DNA of 64,000 nt from Pectinophora gossypiella (taxonomy: Eukaryota; Arthropoda; Insecta; Lepidoptera; Gelechiidae): the NCBI RefSeq assembly GCF_024362695.1, contig NC_065417.1, forward strand, positions 799,001 through 863,000, in the 5' to 3' direction. The position numbers and the translations under genes are program-made. Shown here one piece after another: positions 1-10,620 of the stretch (positions are counted from its first letter, which is position 1; the number at the start of each line of letters is the position of its first letter). The notes under the pieces were generated by a model. The model was not told the origin of the DNA, made no database searches, and saw nothing but the letters and a program-made list of their open reading frames with translations.

Positions 1-169
1 CCCTAACATGACTCATATAACGACTACGTAGTAACCGGGACAAACGGCTTAACGTACCTTCCGAAGCACGGATCGTCTTTACTTTCGGACAATCAGGTGA
101 TCAGCCTGTAATGTCCTAACCAAACTAGGGATCACAAAGTGATTTTCGTGATATGTCCCCACCGGGATT
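1..169 (-). mobile_element. SINE family A, partial copy cut by the window edge
   Basis: The complementary strand reads the body of the commonest SINE here: the part after the tRNA-like head (ATCACTTTGTGATCCCTAG), then ATTACAGGCTGATCACCTGA and the CTTCGGAAGG.ACGTTAAGC block. The distal tail lies outside the window and the tRNA-like head is missing after CCGGGATT. Full copies at 45463-45793 and 29109-29432 give the reference structure. Confidence 0.8.
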
Positions 170-181
170 AGATATATATGA

Positions 182-312
182 GTTGGTCCCGGTTACAAAT
201 TACTGATACAAGCTATAGTCGTTACATGATCCAGGGGCCTTAAGCGGTTCAATAGTAACCCAGGGATGATGGGGTTAGCAATCTACCTTACAACGCACAC
301 GATAGAAGAAGA
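182..312 (+). mobile_element. SINE family A, 3' half
   Basis: Begins at GTTGGTCCCGGTTAC and runs through the GTCGTTACATGA and CAGGG.TGATG.GGTTGG-like blocks to the ACACGATAGAAGAAGA tail. It lies head to head with the partial copy at 1-169, so the two fragments may be remains of one rearranged locus. Confidence 0.75.
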
Positions 313-706
313 CCATTGTTTGATAGTATCGTATCAATGACGTCTGATAAATAAACAAACAGTTTATGAAAGGTTAATGAGAGGATTTCCATTGTCTCCC
401 GTTGAGAAGAATAATGGCCAGATTAAAGAGATTTAATCAAAGGCAGGTCGGGTGAAACACCTCTACTGGCTTTGCATTCGAGATTAACTCGTGAAAGTAT
501 TCTTTTGTTATACTTCACAACTGTTTGCTCATTAATATTAGTTTTCAACTGGTTTTTTCTTTTGTTACGAACAAAGGAGAATGCACAATGTTGTGCTAAT
601 AATAACTCTTTGATATTAGTACTGTTGCTATCACTGTAGCTCACAATAATCGTTATAAAAGACATAAAAAACAAACAATAAAATTTATCTGGGTGAAAAC
701 TGAGGG
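313..706. other. no recognisable element
   Basis: AT-rich sequence with stop codons in all frames. The 111-residue minus-strand frame at 423-758 has no recognisable motif and runs into the MITE that follows, so I do not call it a gene. Confidence 0.5.
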
Positions 707-908
707 ATGATTCAGACCATGATTCTGAGTTGATATCAAGTGGAATTTTCCGTCGCAAAAGTATAGATTTGAAAATAATCTAAAAAAAAAACTAAAAAAA
801 AAGATATTCATTTTGCGACGGAAAATTCCCTTAGATGTTAACTCAGAATCATGGTCTGAGATCGTAACGCATACTGAGTATTCGTTACGATTTCACTAAT
901 ACCCTGTA
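707..908. repeat. MITE family G, palindromic copy
   Basis: The arms TTCAGACCATGATTCTGAGT and its near complement face each other around an A-rich centre at about 770-810. Each arm continues into GGAATTTTCCGTCGCAAAA or its complement. The right end adds the family terminus CGTTACGATTTCACTAATA followed by CCCTGTA. Related copies are at 37034-37290 and 50195-50394. No coding capacity. Confidence 0.75.
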
Positions 909-917
909 TATATTAGG

Positions 918-992
918 TTCGAACAGGAATTCCACAATATCTGGTTATCCCGGTGGGAAATAGGTGCAAGTTTAGGTATGTTTGTATTAATT
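918..992 (+). repeat. non-LTR retroelement family K, 3' end fragment
   Basis: Matches the last bases of family K around its stop codon: a CCCCGGTGGGAAATAGG-like segment followed by TATGTTTG. Only the final few codons and the start of the 3' tail remain. Confidence 0.45.
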
Positions 993-994
993 AC

Positions 995-999
<5 letters not shown>

Positions 1000-1074
<75 letters not shown>
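1000..1074. repeat. (TA)n microsatellite, about 37 units
   Basis: An uninterrupted TA dinucleotide array of about 75 bp, followed by A- and T-rich runs to about 1135. The array could extrude a cruciform and is likely to vary in length. Confidence 0.95.
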
Positions 1075-1080
<6 letters not shown>

Positions 1081-1145
1081 TTAAATATTTTTTTTATATT
1101 ATTAAATATTTTTTTTTTATATTTTATTAAATATTTTCTTAAGTG

Positions 1146-1290
1146 CGATTCTCACTAACACAGTTGACTCGACCACGGCTCACCACCTATCATGTTTATG
1201 TAACAGAAAGCTCAGATGAATTGTAGGTGTGGGTACTTAGTTCATCTACCGATGGATGTACATCTGATTAGCTCAATTGGGAATATTCCA
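1146..1290 (+). mobile_element. SINE-like family D, diverged copy
   Basis: Carries the family blocks CTCACTAACACAGTTGACTC, the CTATCA.GTT...AACAGAAAGCTC region and GGGTACTTAGTTCATCT. A small internal insertion precedes the GGTGTGGGTACTTAG block. Confidence 0.7.
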
Positions 1291-1690
1291 AAAAAAAACA
1301 TCATATCATGTTTTTTTTGGAAGACTAACAAATAGAAATAGTAAATCTATAAAGCATAAAATTAAATAATGCAAATTAAAAACCTCTAACTCGAACTGAT
1401 TTTTCATAGTCGTGACTGACAGTACTTGACTAACTAAATAAATATAAATTACTGACAAAGGAAGAAAGGATTGGCAACTATCATATTTGTTTGACTGTAG
1501 TATGTTATGTTAAAAATTTTCGACATAACTGTCGCAAAAATCTCACTGATAACAATAGCCATTACTTAAAGCACTAGGGTACACCGTCAAGACAGTTTAT
1601 CATTCTTAGAGAAATATTTTAAACCAACTTTACATAATGCGCGATACAATGAATCTTCCAAGATTTCAACGACAGATTTTCACAAGGTAT
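1291..1690. other. no recognisable element
   Basis: AT-rich sequence without motif or repeat match. A short inverted A8/T8 pair around an ATCATATCATG core lies near 1288-1320. Confidence 0.5.
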
Positions 1691-1845
1691 GCATCATCAC
1701 CCTAGCGTTGTCCCGTTTTCATCGGGTTCCCTTACCTGACCTGAAGGTCTTAACAGGTCTGGTTTTTACATAAGCGACTTCCATCTGACTTTCCAACAAG
1801 AAAGATAATCCTGCGCAATTACAGGTTAGGTCACACACCTTCGAC
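1691..1845 (-). mobile_element. SINE family C, diverged 3' part
   Basis: The complementary strand reads the family C body (ACCTAACCTGTAAT, AAAACCAGACCTGT, AGGTAAGGGAACC, GGGACAACGCTAGGG) and ends in a GATGATG tail. A tRNA-like B box on the same strand at about 1938-1972 (GGTTTGAATCCC) may be its displaced head. Function: none expected beyond retroposition by a partner LINE. Confidence 0.6.
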
Positions 1846-1989
1846 AACACTGTTGTTCGGGAATTTGTCTCGCAACGGAGGAGGTCTATAATGATAAAAC
1901 TTGAATCTAATGAATTTTCTATGGCTAAGAGTTAGAACCTGAACTGGGATTCAAACCCGTGACCTTACTAAGCAAAAAACGCATTCCCG

Positions 1990-2332
1990 CACTGGGTTAG
2001 TGTCTTCTTTTTTCCCAAGTCTTCACAAAATGTGCATAATGTTAAAATTAATAAATCGCGGTAGTATTTCAGAGGGTATACATAAATGCATGGAGGCTGC
2101 ACACAAAGGTTGCACGTGCCAGAAATGTTCGGATGCGGGCGGTTTGTGCGTGGTGGGAGTTATAAGCGGGAAGCAGGAGCACACTTCACACAAAAATCTA
2201 CACTCCAGACACTTCAGATAACACACTGCATCAGTGTGCGCCTTACCCAGTGCGTGCGAGCGAGAGATATAGTCCGCGCGCTCTTTACTCCTTGCGATAA
2301 GAGACTAGACGGCCAGTCAGGAGTAATCCAAA
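1990..2332. other. no assignable repeat; GC-richer stretch
   Basis: More GC-rich than its surroundings. Four overlapping short frames on both strands (60-90 residues) have no motif and no consistent strand, so none is supported as a gene. A short stretch near 2185-2215 (CACACTTCACACAAAAATCT) loosely resembles family R. Confidence 0.4.
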
Positions 2333-2586
2333 CTTCTTCTATCGTGTAGGTTGTGAGGTGTATTACCAACCTTATAAACCCTGGTGTCAGCGTTATTATT
2401 GAGCCGGCAAAGGCCCCTGACATGTCTTATGTACGACTACGTACTTACATTGGTAAGTAGTAACCGGGACCAAAGACTTGACGCGTCTTCCGAAGCTCAG
2501 ATCGTCTTACTTTTGGACAAGCAGATGATGAGCCTGTAATGTCCTGACCAAACTGGGGATCACTAAGTGATTTTTGTGAATTACAT
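2333..2586 (-). mobile_element. SINE family A, headless copy
   Basis: Starts at CTTCTTCTATCGTGTAGG (complement of the GAAGAAG tail) and runs back through all body blocks to AAGTGATTTTTGTGA. The tRNA-like promoter region is absent, as in a 5'-truncated insertion. Confidence 0.8.
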
Positions 2587-2901
2587 CGCTAAAGGATGTT
2601 AGGCTATACGTGAAGCCGCAATGCGAATACCATGTGATTAGAAAGTAGAACAAGTTAACTTAAAACTAAAACCCGACTACGTAACAAACTGTCACTGAAA
2701 AGTACGAGTACAAAACACAGGTGTCTGAATAATTGATAAGATTGATTTCATGGTCGATTTAAGCATTAAGTCTGATGTAGAACTGTGAATAGCTGGCAAG
2801 GACTGGGTATATACTGCTTTACCTGCCTCTTTAAAAAACTCAGGTGCGATGTTATGTTATGTTTGAACTATGCGTGAAATTAGTAGTAGATAGATATAAT
2901 T

Positions 2902-3160
2902 AAAACACAAAATAACGGGTTCTCATCGTTCTTACCGCGTTTAAATCGGGGATATGAGACTCCCGATATTTCGACACTGTTGCAAGTGCCATAATCACGG
3001 GATGACTGATGAGATTGGAGTGGAGTAGAGAACAATCACATCAGTCATCCCGTGATCATGGCACTTACAACAGTGTCGAAATATCGGGTGTCTCATATCC
3101 CCGATTTAAACGCGGTAAGAACCCGTTATTTTGTGTTTAAATTATGATAATAACCGCGTA
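2902..3160. repeat. family F, full inverted dimer with two hammerhead-like motifs
   Basis: A nearly perfect palindrome: left arm about 2903-3011, right arm about 3039-3139, around a 27-nt loop. Each arm carries the family F unit: CCCGTGAT.ATGGCACT, loop, AGTGTCGAAATATCGGG, then a GCGGTAAGAACCCG block. The left arm has an extra ~9 bp beside GGGTTCT. After the right arm the family 3' hairpin (TGATAATAACCGCG) follows. The units resemble terminal repeats of Penelope-like elements, which is inference from motif resemblance. Confidence 0.75.
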
Positions 3161-3164
3161 AGCA

Positions 3165-3900
3165 AAACAATGTATAGATAGATATATTTTTAACAGACGA
3201 ATTACTGAACAGTGAAAGGTTAAAGTTGAACATCGTCTTTGTAGAAAAAAAAATACCTATTGGGGATCACAAAACGGACTCGTATAATCCTGCAACTCGC
3301 TCCGCACCCCTCGTCTTCGACGAACCACGACGATGTTTTACAAACATTCCGGCCGCGATAAATCTAAAGAACGACCTGCGAGCTCGTTTGCAGTCCCTCC
3401 TCGGCGCTTGAGGAAATTCCATTTATGGCGCCACTCCGATTAACATGCTAGGATTGCCTGCTCGCGAGTCAAGATTGGAAATAAAGGTAGAATTTAGGCT
3501 GATCGAAAAAATGCAGCAAATAAGCAGCTGATTTTTATTACATGTGGATCTTTTCGAATGTGGATTCATTTTCGACTAGCTCATCGTGAAGAACCACGCT
3601 CTTGTCGGTGTAGCATTCTCCACTTCCTTACAAGACACGACGTTCGTCTTCTATTTAATTTTATTCCATGGAAGCTCTCTTGGTCTTCCCCTTCCTCTCT
3701 TTCCTTATATGATGAATATACAAATACATACAGAAAATGTAGCATTGATTTTAGGCAACCACGTTTGTTTAAATCTGTTTATGGTGCAGTGATATTACGT
3801 TTCAAGTCGTTTTCAGTCGGACATGCAGATCGGGTTAAAGTTTTTACTAGAAAAATACTGTCTTTCTGTAGTTTTTGTTATAGTAGGAGTATTTTAATGT
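3165..3900. other. unassigned sequence with weak repeat traces
   Basis: Contains a GC-richer block (3290-3420) with a 61-residue frame lacking motifs. At 3586-3620 the GAACCACGCTCTTGTCGGTG stretch matches the minus-strand end of family L. The 115-residue frame at 3558-3905 is AT-driven and has no recognisable domain. Confidence 0.4.
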
Positions 3901-3924
3901 TGTAAATGTATATGTGTGTCGTAG

Positions 3925-4050
3925 ATTTTACCTAAATAAACTTTTTTATTGTTATTATTTTTAAGCGAAAGAGTATGTCAGGATCGTAGTACGTCGTCTC
4001 TGCCTACCCCAACGGGAAATAAGCGTGATCTTATGTATGTATGTGTGTAG
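3925..4050 (+). repeat. retroelement-like 3' ends, including a family K tail
   Basis: CCTAAATAAACTTTTTTATT at 3930-3950 looks like a polyadenylation signal followed by a TTATT-rich tail. At 3968-4050 a family K fragment follows: codons for E-R-V-C-Q-D-R-S, then CCTACCCCAACGGGAAATAAG and a TATGTATGTATG tail. The coding remnant is too short to act. Confidence 0.5.
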
Positions 4051-4502
4051 TTTTGTAGAAGGTACAGAAATAATAAGTTTTTTCTTAAAACTTTGACTAT
4101 ATAAGCGTTGTTGTCTTCATCAACATATATCTTAAAATGTTATCTGAAATATTTTTGGAAAAAATAATTAAGTGTTTGTTTTATGATCTCCTCATAAATG
4201 TTATTTATACTTTGCCTCTTTTATTTTCATACCACATCGCTTTAAAGCAAGCACGAAATTTGTTGCCGAAAACTTTTCGTATTATGCATAGGGGTTGCCA
4301 ACACAGAGCAACAAGTTAATGTTGGCTATTCCGGCACCATGGAACTTAAAGTAATGGTGATATGGTAACTTGTCAAACTTATACATTTTTATCGCTTTTT
4401 CGACTTCGCCAAGCCAAGGCTTGTCTATTGGTCGAAGTCTGCTGTATATATAAGGTCTATATCAACTTATATCCTAATCTAATGAGATATTTGTTACAGT
4501 AA
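4051..4502. other. no recognisable element
   Basis: AT-rich. A weak 60-residue frame (4137-4319) has no motif. No repeat match found. Confidence 0.45.
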
Positions 4503-4791
4503 CAGCCTTCCTAGTCTTGTGGTTAGAGCGTTGGGCTCATGATCTGGAGATCCGATTCCCGATGGGGACATTGTCGAAATCACTTTGTGAGGCTGTCCTT
4601 TGTTTGGCTAGGAGATTGCAAGCTGAATCATCTAAATGTTTGGAAGGCAGGTTAAGCCGTTGGTCCTGGGCTACTAGCCCAAACGCCTCCACCAACTCGC
4701 AGTGGAACAGAGTGAGTATGCTCCATGACCCCCTCCGGTTGATTGAGGAGATGCCTGTGCCCAGCGGTGGGACGTATATAGGCTATTTATG
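4503..4791 (+). mobile_element. SINE family B, nearly full copy
   Basis: A tRNA-derived head (CTAGTCTTGTGGTTAGAGCG as A-box region, then a degraded B box GATCCGATTCCCGA) is followed by the B body (GGGGACATTGTCGAAATCAC, GCTACTAGCCCAAACGCC, CTCCACCAACTCGCAGTGGA). It ends in the tail CCCAGCGGTGGGACGTATAT. The A and B boxes would have formed a pol III promoter. The 123-residue frame across it is an artefact. Confidence 0.8.
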
Positions 4792-5394
4792 GCACTTTTG
4801 TATGAAGTGTGACCTTAGTGCAAGGGTAAGTCTGGGGTCTACCGACTGCTCTCCCTTTTCGCTCTGTTGTTGTGTCCATCTACAATAATCCGTCCTAACG
4901 AAGTACTCTGTCCTTGTCCAATTCCAATTAGAACCAGTAATCCGTTTGTCGACCATTACCTTTGTACTGGATCTTGATGTCCAGATTCTATCTCTTGGTT
5001 CGATGTGTTTCAAATTTAGAACAATTCGAAAGATTTTTGTCTCTTCATGTCCACTTCCTTGTTTAAAAATACGTAATAATTTTCTCTTAATTTTTTTCAC
5101 AAGACTGAACAATAAGTCTTTAAATAAATAAAATAAATTATAAAAATCTTTCTTGTTTGTACAGGTTGTAAGTAACACCATAACGATTTTTTTTTAATAA
5201 TGTAAGGTCGCGTTTGTCGACAATATCACCTGTTGGTAGGTAAGTGATGATGTGGTCTAGTGTGGACCACGTTTACCTAGCAATTGCCTATTTACGCTAG
5301 CTTTGAGACTCCCAGATTATAACGAGTTGGAAAAACAGAAGACGGCAGGCACTTTCAATGCTTGGCTGTTCGTATCAAAAAGGAAGAAGCGAAA
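4792..5394. other. unassigned AT-rich sequence
   Basis: No motif found. An AAATAAATAAAATAAATTATAAA run near 5118-5140 resembles a retroelement A-rich 3' tail. Overlapping opposite-strand frames (4783-5181 and 4946-5131) look like chance frames. Confidence 0.4.
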
Positions 5395-5460
5395 CGTTTA
5401 GTGCGGATTGGTGGTATATCCACAACTTAAGGATGAAATTCCCGCCGAGACACCTAGTTG
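5395..5460 (-). pseudogene. degraded reverse-transcriptase C-terminus
   Basis: On the minus strand the peptide G-N-F-I-L-K-L-W-I-Y-H-Q-S-A-L aligns with W-D-S-P-F-L-K-V-W-I-G-H-H-T-A from the fragment at 30058-30339. Both are probably ends of the same kind of non-LTR retrotransposon. Too short to be sure. Confidence 0.35.
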
Positions 5461-6240
5461 TCCGTAGATGGAATGGAGTGGGTGGAATTAACTCGTGAAG
5501 TTCCAGCGCACACTCACCGAAGTGTATCCTAAAAATACCGACAGAGAAGCTACCCTTCGTCTATGGTCTAGACTTTGGAGTGGAGTCTCTACTAACGAGA
5601 ACATAAAAAAATAAGAACGTGTACTTGATTGTACAAAAAACGATGGTCAATTTATTTTTTTATCTTGGTTCTATGCAGCTGAAAGCACAATATAGGACAG
5701 AAAATAAATTTAAACAACCTAAAATTTTCACGAATTTTCCGACAGGAAATTCCACTTGACATCAACTCAGTATACAAATAAGCTCTACTTTTTGTCTGAC
5801 ACGGCTTAATTTATTTGGGTTTCTCCATTTTATCCTGTATAGGTACAAAACACTGTTAAGTAATGTTCAACAATAATCACAACAATGTTGGATGAAAACA
5901 CGTTAAAACCGAACTAAAACCTCAGCCTCTTTATTTCAAAGTCGTTTAAAACCTCCGTAGCCGGTGAGCAAATAAAAAAAGTGTTCATATGCCTTGTCGT
6001 GGTGGTGGTATGAATTAAAATTTGCATTCCCGCAGCGGCGGCGGCTGTGTATAAAGGCTCCGGATTAGACACCGTATTGTTCGCGAACTTTTTGTTGCTT
6101 TCGTCCACTTTTGGAAGCTTAAAACTCTTTGGTCTAAAATTAACGCAGCCGTTTAATGCCAGATTTCAAGCACTAAATCATATTCAGAGATATAAAATAC
6201 GATGGACTTTTTAAGAACAGCTTTTTTGCTTTTATTTGAC
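5461..6240. other. unassigned; trace of MITE G
   Basis: At about 5735-5775 the string AAATTCCACTTGACATCAAC matches an arm of MITE family G. The remainder, including a short GGCGGCGGC-like run at 6035, shows nothing I can name. Confidence 0.4.
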
Positions 6241-6350
6241 GGGAATTATTGCAGATCTGCTGCAAAGGGCATTAACTACTTGGCCGGAGAAATGGGGAGC
6301 GCTGAGGGTTCTCATCCGGTACAAAATTTAAGACTACAGGCCTGAGGGTG
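6240..6350 (-). repeat. repeat family N, fragment
   Basis: The complement reads GCCCAACTGAGCACCCTCAG, GTCTTAAATTTTGTACCGG and GAGAACCCTCAGCGCTCCCC, as in the copies at 10500-10620 and 35226-35375. No coding frame is conserved among the copies. Confidence 0.65.
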
Positions 6351-6582
6351 CTCAGTTGGGCGTGATAGAGCAGAATATAGGCATATGTGGCGTTGATTTA
6401 TATCGATTAGTAACCTTAAGTCATCTTTTAATGAGATTAAGCACGATTAACCGCTATGTCTTCTGTGATTCTGTGGTTTATAAAACGAAACGCATAGTCC
6501 TGATTTATCTCATTACAAGTGTGCTCCTGTAGTGTATCTCAAACGGGGACTTGCAACAATGGGTTATTAGTATCTTAAATAG

Positions 6583-6720
6583 AGTTTTCACTAACATAGT
6601 TGGCTCGATCATTATAGACGACGATACACATTGGACAGAAGGGTCAAAGTTCATCTTGCGATGGATGTACCTCTGACAACCTTAATCGGGATATAGTCAT
6701 GAGTTTATGTTATGTAATGT
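6583..6720 (+). mobile_element. SINE-like family D copy
   Basis: Has TCACTAACATAGTTGGCTCG, ATTATAGACGACGATACAC, GTTCATCTTGCGATGGATG and the 3' end GTTTATGTTATGTAATG. The middle (CAGAAAGCTCGGTGAGG) is altered. Confidence 0.75.
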
Positions 6721-7264
6721 TTATCTTATTTCAGACTTCAAGTCTGCTCTACGCGCTTCAACTCCGCAAATCATCATAATATTCTTAACTTAGATAAAAT
6801 ATTTCCGCGAGTGAAAATTCAAAATACCGCGTTCTTGGAATAGTCGCGAACTTCAAATTCAAGTAGGACGGAGTCCTTGAGTCCTGTAATTGTCGTCATT
6901 CAGTCCGGGAACTATTACCCGGCATCGCGGCGAACGTCCGGGAAGTTTTTTCCCGGACAACTGCAATGGAGTTTAAGTTTCCCACGTCCTAGATTACGGA
7001 CATTTACCACGGCCAGTTGAGAGGTTTAATTAAGTTTTATTTATATCTTTCTTTACGGTGACACAGGCGCTTTGACCGAATTAAGAAGTAGTTTAACGGT
7101 AGCGATGCGCATTGCTTAAACTAGCGACACGCTATCGCCGTTTTGACGTTTGTCCCGTTCATCAAGTTTTGTATTAATTGATAACTACGTTAAAGGAGCA
7201 AATCGCTGCATACATTTATAACTAGTATTAATTTACAACTAAGATTGCGCTTACCCAATGAATT
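6721..7264. other. unassigned; contains one strong hairpin
   Basis: A perfect 9-bp stem, GTCCGGGAA at 6936-6944 and TTCCCGGAC at 6950-6958, encloses a 5-nt loop. Nothing else recognisable; no T-run follows, so there is no reason to call a terminator. Confidence 0.5.
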
Positions 7265-7400
7265 AGTAAAAAAAAGTCCACACCGAAGCATTTCATCTTA
7301 AAAAGCAAAATTGCTATTTGTTACCTGTTGGTATTGCGTACTTAATTTATGTGTGCTAATGTCAAATTATTGCTTTAGTTTAGCCTTTTTAAGCACCTGA
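7265..7400. repeat. MITE family H, diverged copy
   Basis: Resembles 17323-17478: a TTCATCTTAAAAAGCAAAATTG arm, then a central TTGCGTACTTAATTTATGTG, then the opposing arm GTCAAATTATTGCTTT and TAGCCTTTTTAAG. Ends and arms have decayed. Confidence 0.5.
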
Positions 7401-9013
7401 TGAGAAGTGAGGATACGGTTTAAGATAAAAATGCGCTTACCTAGTGAGTGACTGAATTGTTTTCTGGATATGATTACCGTTTCACACCTAGTTTCCACTT
7501 AGCCCAGAAATCCTACAATGTGAAAAACCCAGGAGCAACCATCCCATGACAAACAATCATATCATGTTTATCAGAGCCAGTATCGATTACGGCTATCTCG
7601 GCTCACGTGTCCACCACATGGCTTATCTGATATCAATTCCGGGAGTTAATTAAAATCGCATTTTTGCCGTCCTCGTTTTGGAAGTTGGTCAAATTTTGCA
7701 AATATTTTAATTTTCCTTTTATAGGAACTTTATAAAAAATCGGTTGAGTTATTGTAAAACATACTTTTTTGTTCCAATATAGGTAATTGGGTACAATTAA
7801 ACTCTTTAATTTAAAATATTAACAAATGTAAACGGTGTTCTAGCTAAATAAGCCAATTCCTTATGACTACTGTTTTGCAGCGGCGAGATTACCTACTCAG
7901 TCAAAAGTTTTTGATACTCAATCTTGTATTTACTTTCTCTGATAATTATAATCATAATCATTTATTTCAAGTCACAGTTTTACATAGGTGGTATACAGGA
8001 TATGGTATCAGTGGAAACCTGTAACCTTTGTCGACTTTCTGTATTTAATAACTGTGGGTTTTCCTTAAATAAATAAAATAAAAACAACTTTTTGGTACAA
8101 CATGAAAGCGCTCCAGAATATCTCAATCACTTCACATCAACATACCTAATAGTAAAAGTTTAAGAAAAAAACCTAGATGTCAGTTGGCAGACGTAGGTAC
8201 TTTCTTAAAGTAATTTCTTCCATGCGTGAAAATAATTCGAAAAACATAAGAATCATATCAGATTGTCTGCTGGTAATTTGTAATTCTATCCACCCCTATA
8301 GGGATTACGGGCGTGAGTGGCGTGAGTAGTGTGTGTGTAATTAATTCATCAGCCACATTTCACAAAACTTTGCATCCAAACTTTCAACTTTCATTCGTTC
8401 CACATCTAAATTAGTTTATTCAAACCACCACGAGTTCAGAACAAACTTGCCCTAAACCAACGGGACGATACTTATCGGATTGAATTTAAATCAACTAACT
8501 TTGAGCCTGAGCTGATAGCCAAAGAACTACTTTTACTAACAGATAAGGTAAAAACTCATGCAGAATCGGATGTATAAGGACACTACATAATACCTATCAA
8601 ATTGCCACCCATGCTTAACTGTGAGCAAATACAAACATTGAACGGGATCAGATGTTTCTCTTCCCGGCTACCTATGTCGTAAAAACCGACAGAAAATTGT
8701 GTCATTTATAATTCGTATACAGACCCATCATATTAGTCATTTTAAAACTTCATCAAAAGTAGCTAAAGATGTGCTATTAATGTTACATTATGTTTGTTAT
8801 TGTCATTACGTTTTGGTAAACGCAAGAGCGTATAATTTTAAAGCAACTCTGAAACCGTTTAGTGCTATTTTATCTCTTATGTGTTCAAAATGAAGTTAGC
8901 TACGGCATGTAAAACCAACAGAGTTAGCATTCAGCGACACGCAGCGATCGGACGTGACCGTGCCCTGTTTAGTTTCCTGCGCAAACACTATTCCACGCTC
9001 GTTACTGTATCGC
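7401..9013. other. mostly unassigned
   Basis: AT-rich. At 8640-8700 a CCCGGCTACCTATGTCGTAA piece matches family Q (63215-63425). At 8290-8340 GGGATTACGGGCGTGAGTG matches the Q tail. Short frames at 8699-8893 and 8881-9171 have no motif; the second runs into the SINE that follows. Confidence 0.45.
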
Positions 9014-9283
9014 TAACGGCCTCCGTGGTCCAGTGGTTGAGCGTTGGGCTCACAATCCGGAGGTCCCGGGTTCAAATCTCGGTAGGGATATGTCACAAAA
9101 ACCACTTTGTGATCCCTAGTTTGATTAGGACATTACAGGCTGATCACCTGATTATCCAAAAAGTAAGATGATCCGTAGTCGCTACATGAGCCATGTCAGG
9201 GGCCTTTGGCGGCTCAGTAATAACCCTGACATTAGGGTTGATGAGGTTGGTATTCCATCTCACAACCCATACGATAAGAAGAC
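9014..9283 (+). mobile_element. SINE family A, head-containing copy
   Basis: The tRNA-like head is intact: CCGTGGTCCAGTGGTTGAGC covers the A-box region and GGGTTCAAATCTC the B box. The body follows, but the copy skips the GCTTCGGAAGGCACGTTAAG...GTTACTAC segment, joining AGATGATCCGTA directly to GTCGCTACATGAGCC. The tail is ACGATAAGAAGA, the variant without the extra GA. Confidence 0.85.
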
Positions 9284-9894
9284 AGAGGCCTAATCGTATA
9301 ACTCAGTTTCTATTTAAATTAACAACTCCTCTAAATTCTTTGAAAATAAACAGAATCTATTTAGGTGCATGGCACTTGGCACAAGACTACTACATCGGCG
9401 TGAGACCACAGATTCTCCAAAACTGCTCTCAGATTGGCGGCAATAGTAATGGCGCGACAAATGGCAGGCAGCCCAAGTAAGCGCAGTTAATTGGTGACGT
9501 CACTTCACTGCACCTGCTGTGTGCAGCAACCATGCAGCAAGTCTGTGGTGTCGAGGACCTCGTTACACCGACTTGGCACATTTGAAACCACTAATTGATT
9601 AGATTTAAGTGTCACAATACAGAAATGGGAAAAGAATAGGCAAAAGAGCGGGATAAAGAGAACATTTAATCACGTGAGTAAGAGATGGTAATTACATGTA
9701 TCACTAAATATCACCATATCTGGTTGAAAAAACCCTAACTAATGCATATTAAAAAAAACAAAGAACGGCATAAGAACACTTAGATAATTCGTAGTAAATC
9801 ACGGACGGATACACAAAAGAACCATTTATTTCTGACCTCCGATATATTCCATCTATTTCCATTGGACATTAGCCGACTTACCAATAAAATAAGA
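9284..9894. other. no recognisable element
   Basis: AT-rich sequence without a repeat match. The frame at 9193-9480 is mostly SINE A read-through. Confidence 0.45.
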
Positions 9895-10080
9895 AGTATT
9901 TGACAGCCAAGCGTTACATCCCTGAAGGGGTAGGCAGAGGAGTATAGTATCCTCCTTATCCACTCCTCGCCAGCTGTGTTTAAGTCACATATAATAGGGA
10001 GCGAGTCTATCGTCATTAACTGGGCAGAAATCCTGCAAACCACGTCTTATCCAAATATGAATTCAAACTCATAAAGTCGA
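9895..10080 (-). repeat. repeat family P copy
   Basis: Contains GAGCGAGTCTATCGTCATTA and ATGAATTCAAACTCATAAAG, shared with 43500-43640 and, inverted, with 44715-44880 and 35600-35710. It looks like a SINE or retroelement tail. The 87-residue minus frame across it (9780-10043) has no domain I recognise. Confidence 0.55.
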
Positions 10081-10387
10081 AGAAAGTCTCAAGCAAATTT
10101 ATTTAATAATTGAGTTCAAATTTGCTTGGCTGTCAAATACTTACACACACTATCACCGATAGTTTACTTTTTATTGGGAAGGCGGTAAGTATTCGAGTCA
10201 ACTACTATCATAAGTGCATTTTGCATACATTACTTAGTGAGTCTGAAAGTAATGTTTAAGTGTGGGAAGTAGCTGTGTCGTGGGTGTCTGTGTGGGTTGA
10301 ATGTAACCATTTTATGCAGACGCAACTACAGAATAGAAAACCAGGCAAAGGAAATACGGAAATTGTAATATTCGATCCTGACGACTC

Positions 10388-10620
10388 GATTACTCTAGGC
10401 AAAGAGGTGGCCAATCACCTCGAGATAACAAACGCTTCAGGACTCAGATACCGACCCTGCCGGCGTGGTCGACCATTTCCCTAGGCTTCTTTCAAACAAG
10501 ACGAGGTTCACGTCCAACTGGACATCCTCAGGCCTGTTATCTTAAATTTTGTACCGGGTAAGAACCCTCAGCGCTCCCCCATCTATCCGGTCACGTAGTT
10601 ATTGCAATTTACGGCAATCT
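10388..10620 (+). repeat. repeat family N, longest copy
   Basis: Covers GATACCGACCCTGCCGGCGT and GGTCGACCATTTCCCT (shared with 13105-13175), then CAACTGGACATCCTCAGG and TTTTGTACCGGGTAAGAACC (shared with 35226-35375 and, inverted, 6240-6350). The frame at 10260-10484 runs into it but has no known motif. Confidence 0.6.

Noticed and set aside
6936..6958. Intrinsic terminator
   Set aside because: A hairpin without a following T-run, in a eukaryotic, gene-free setting.
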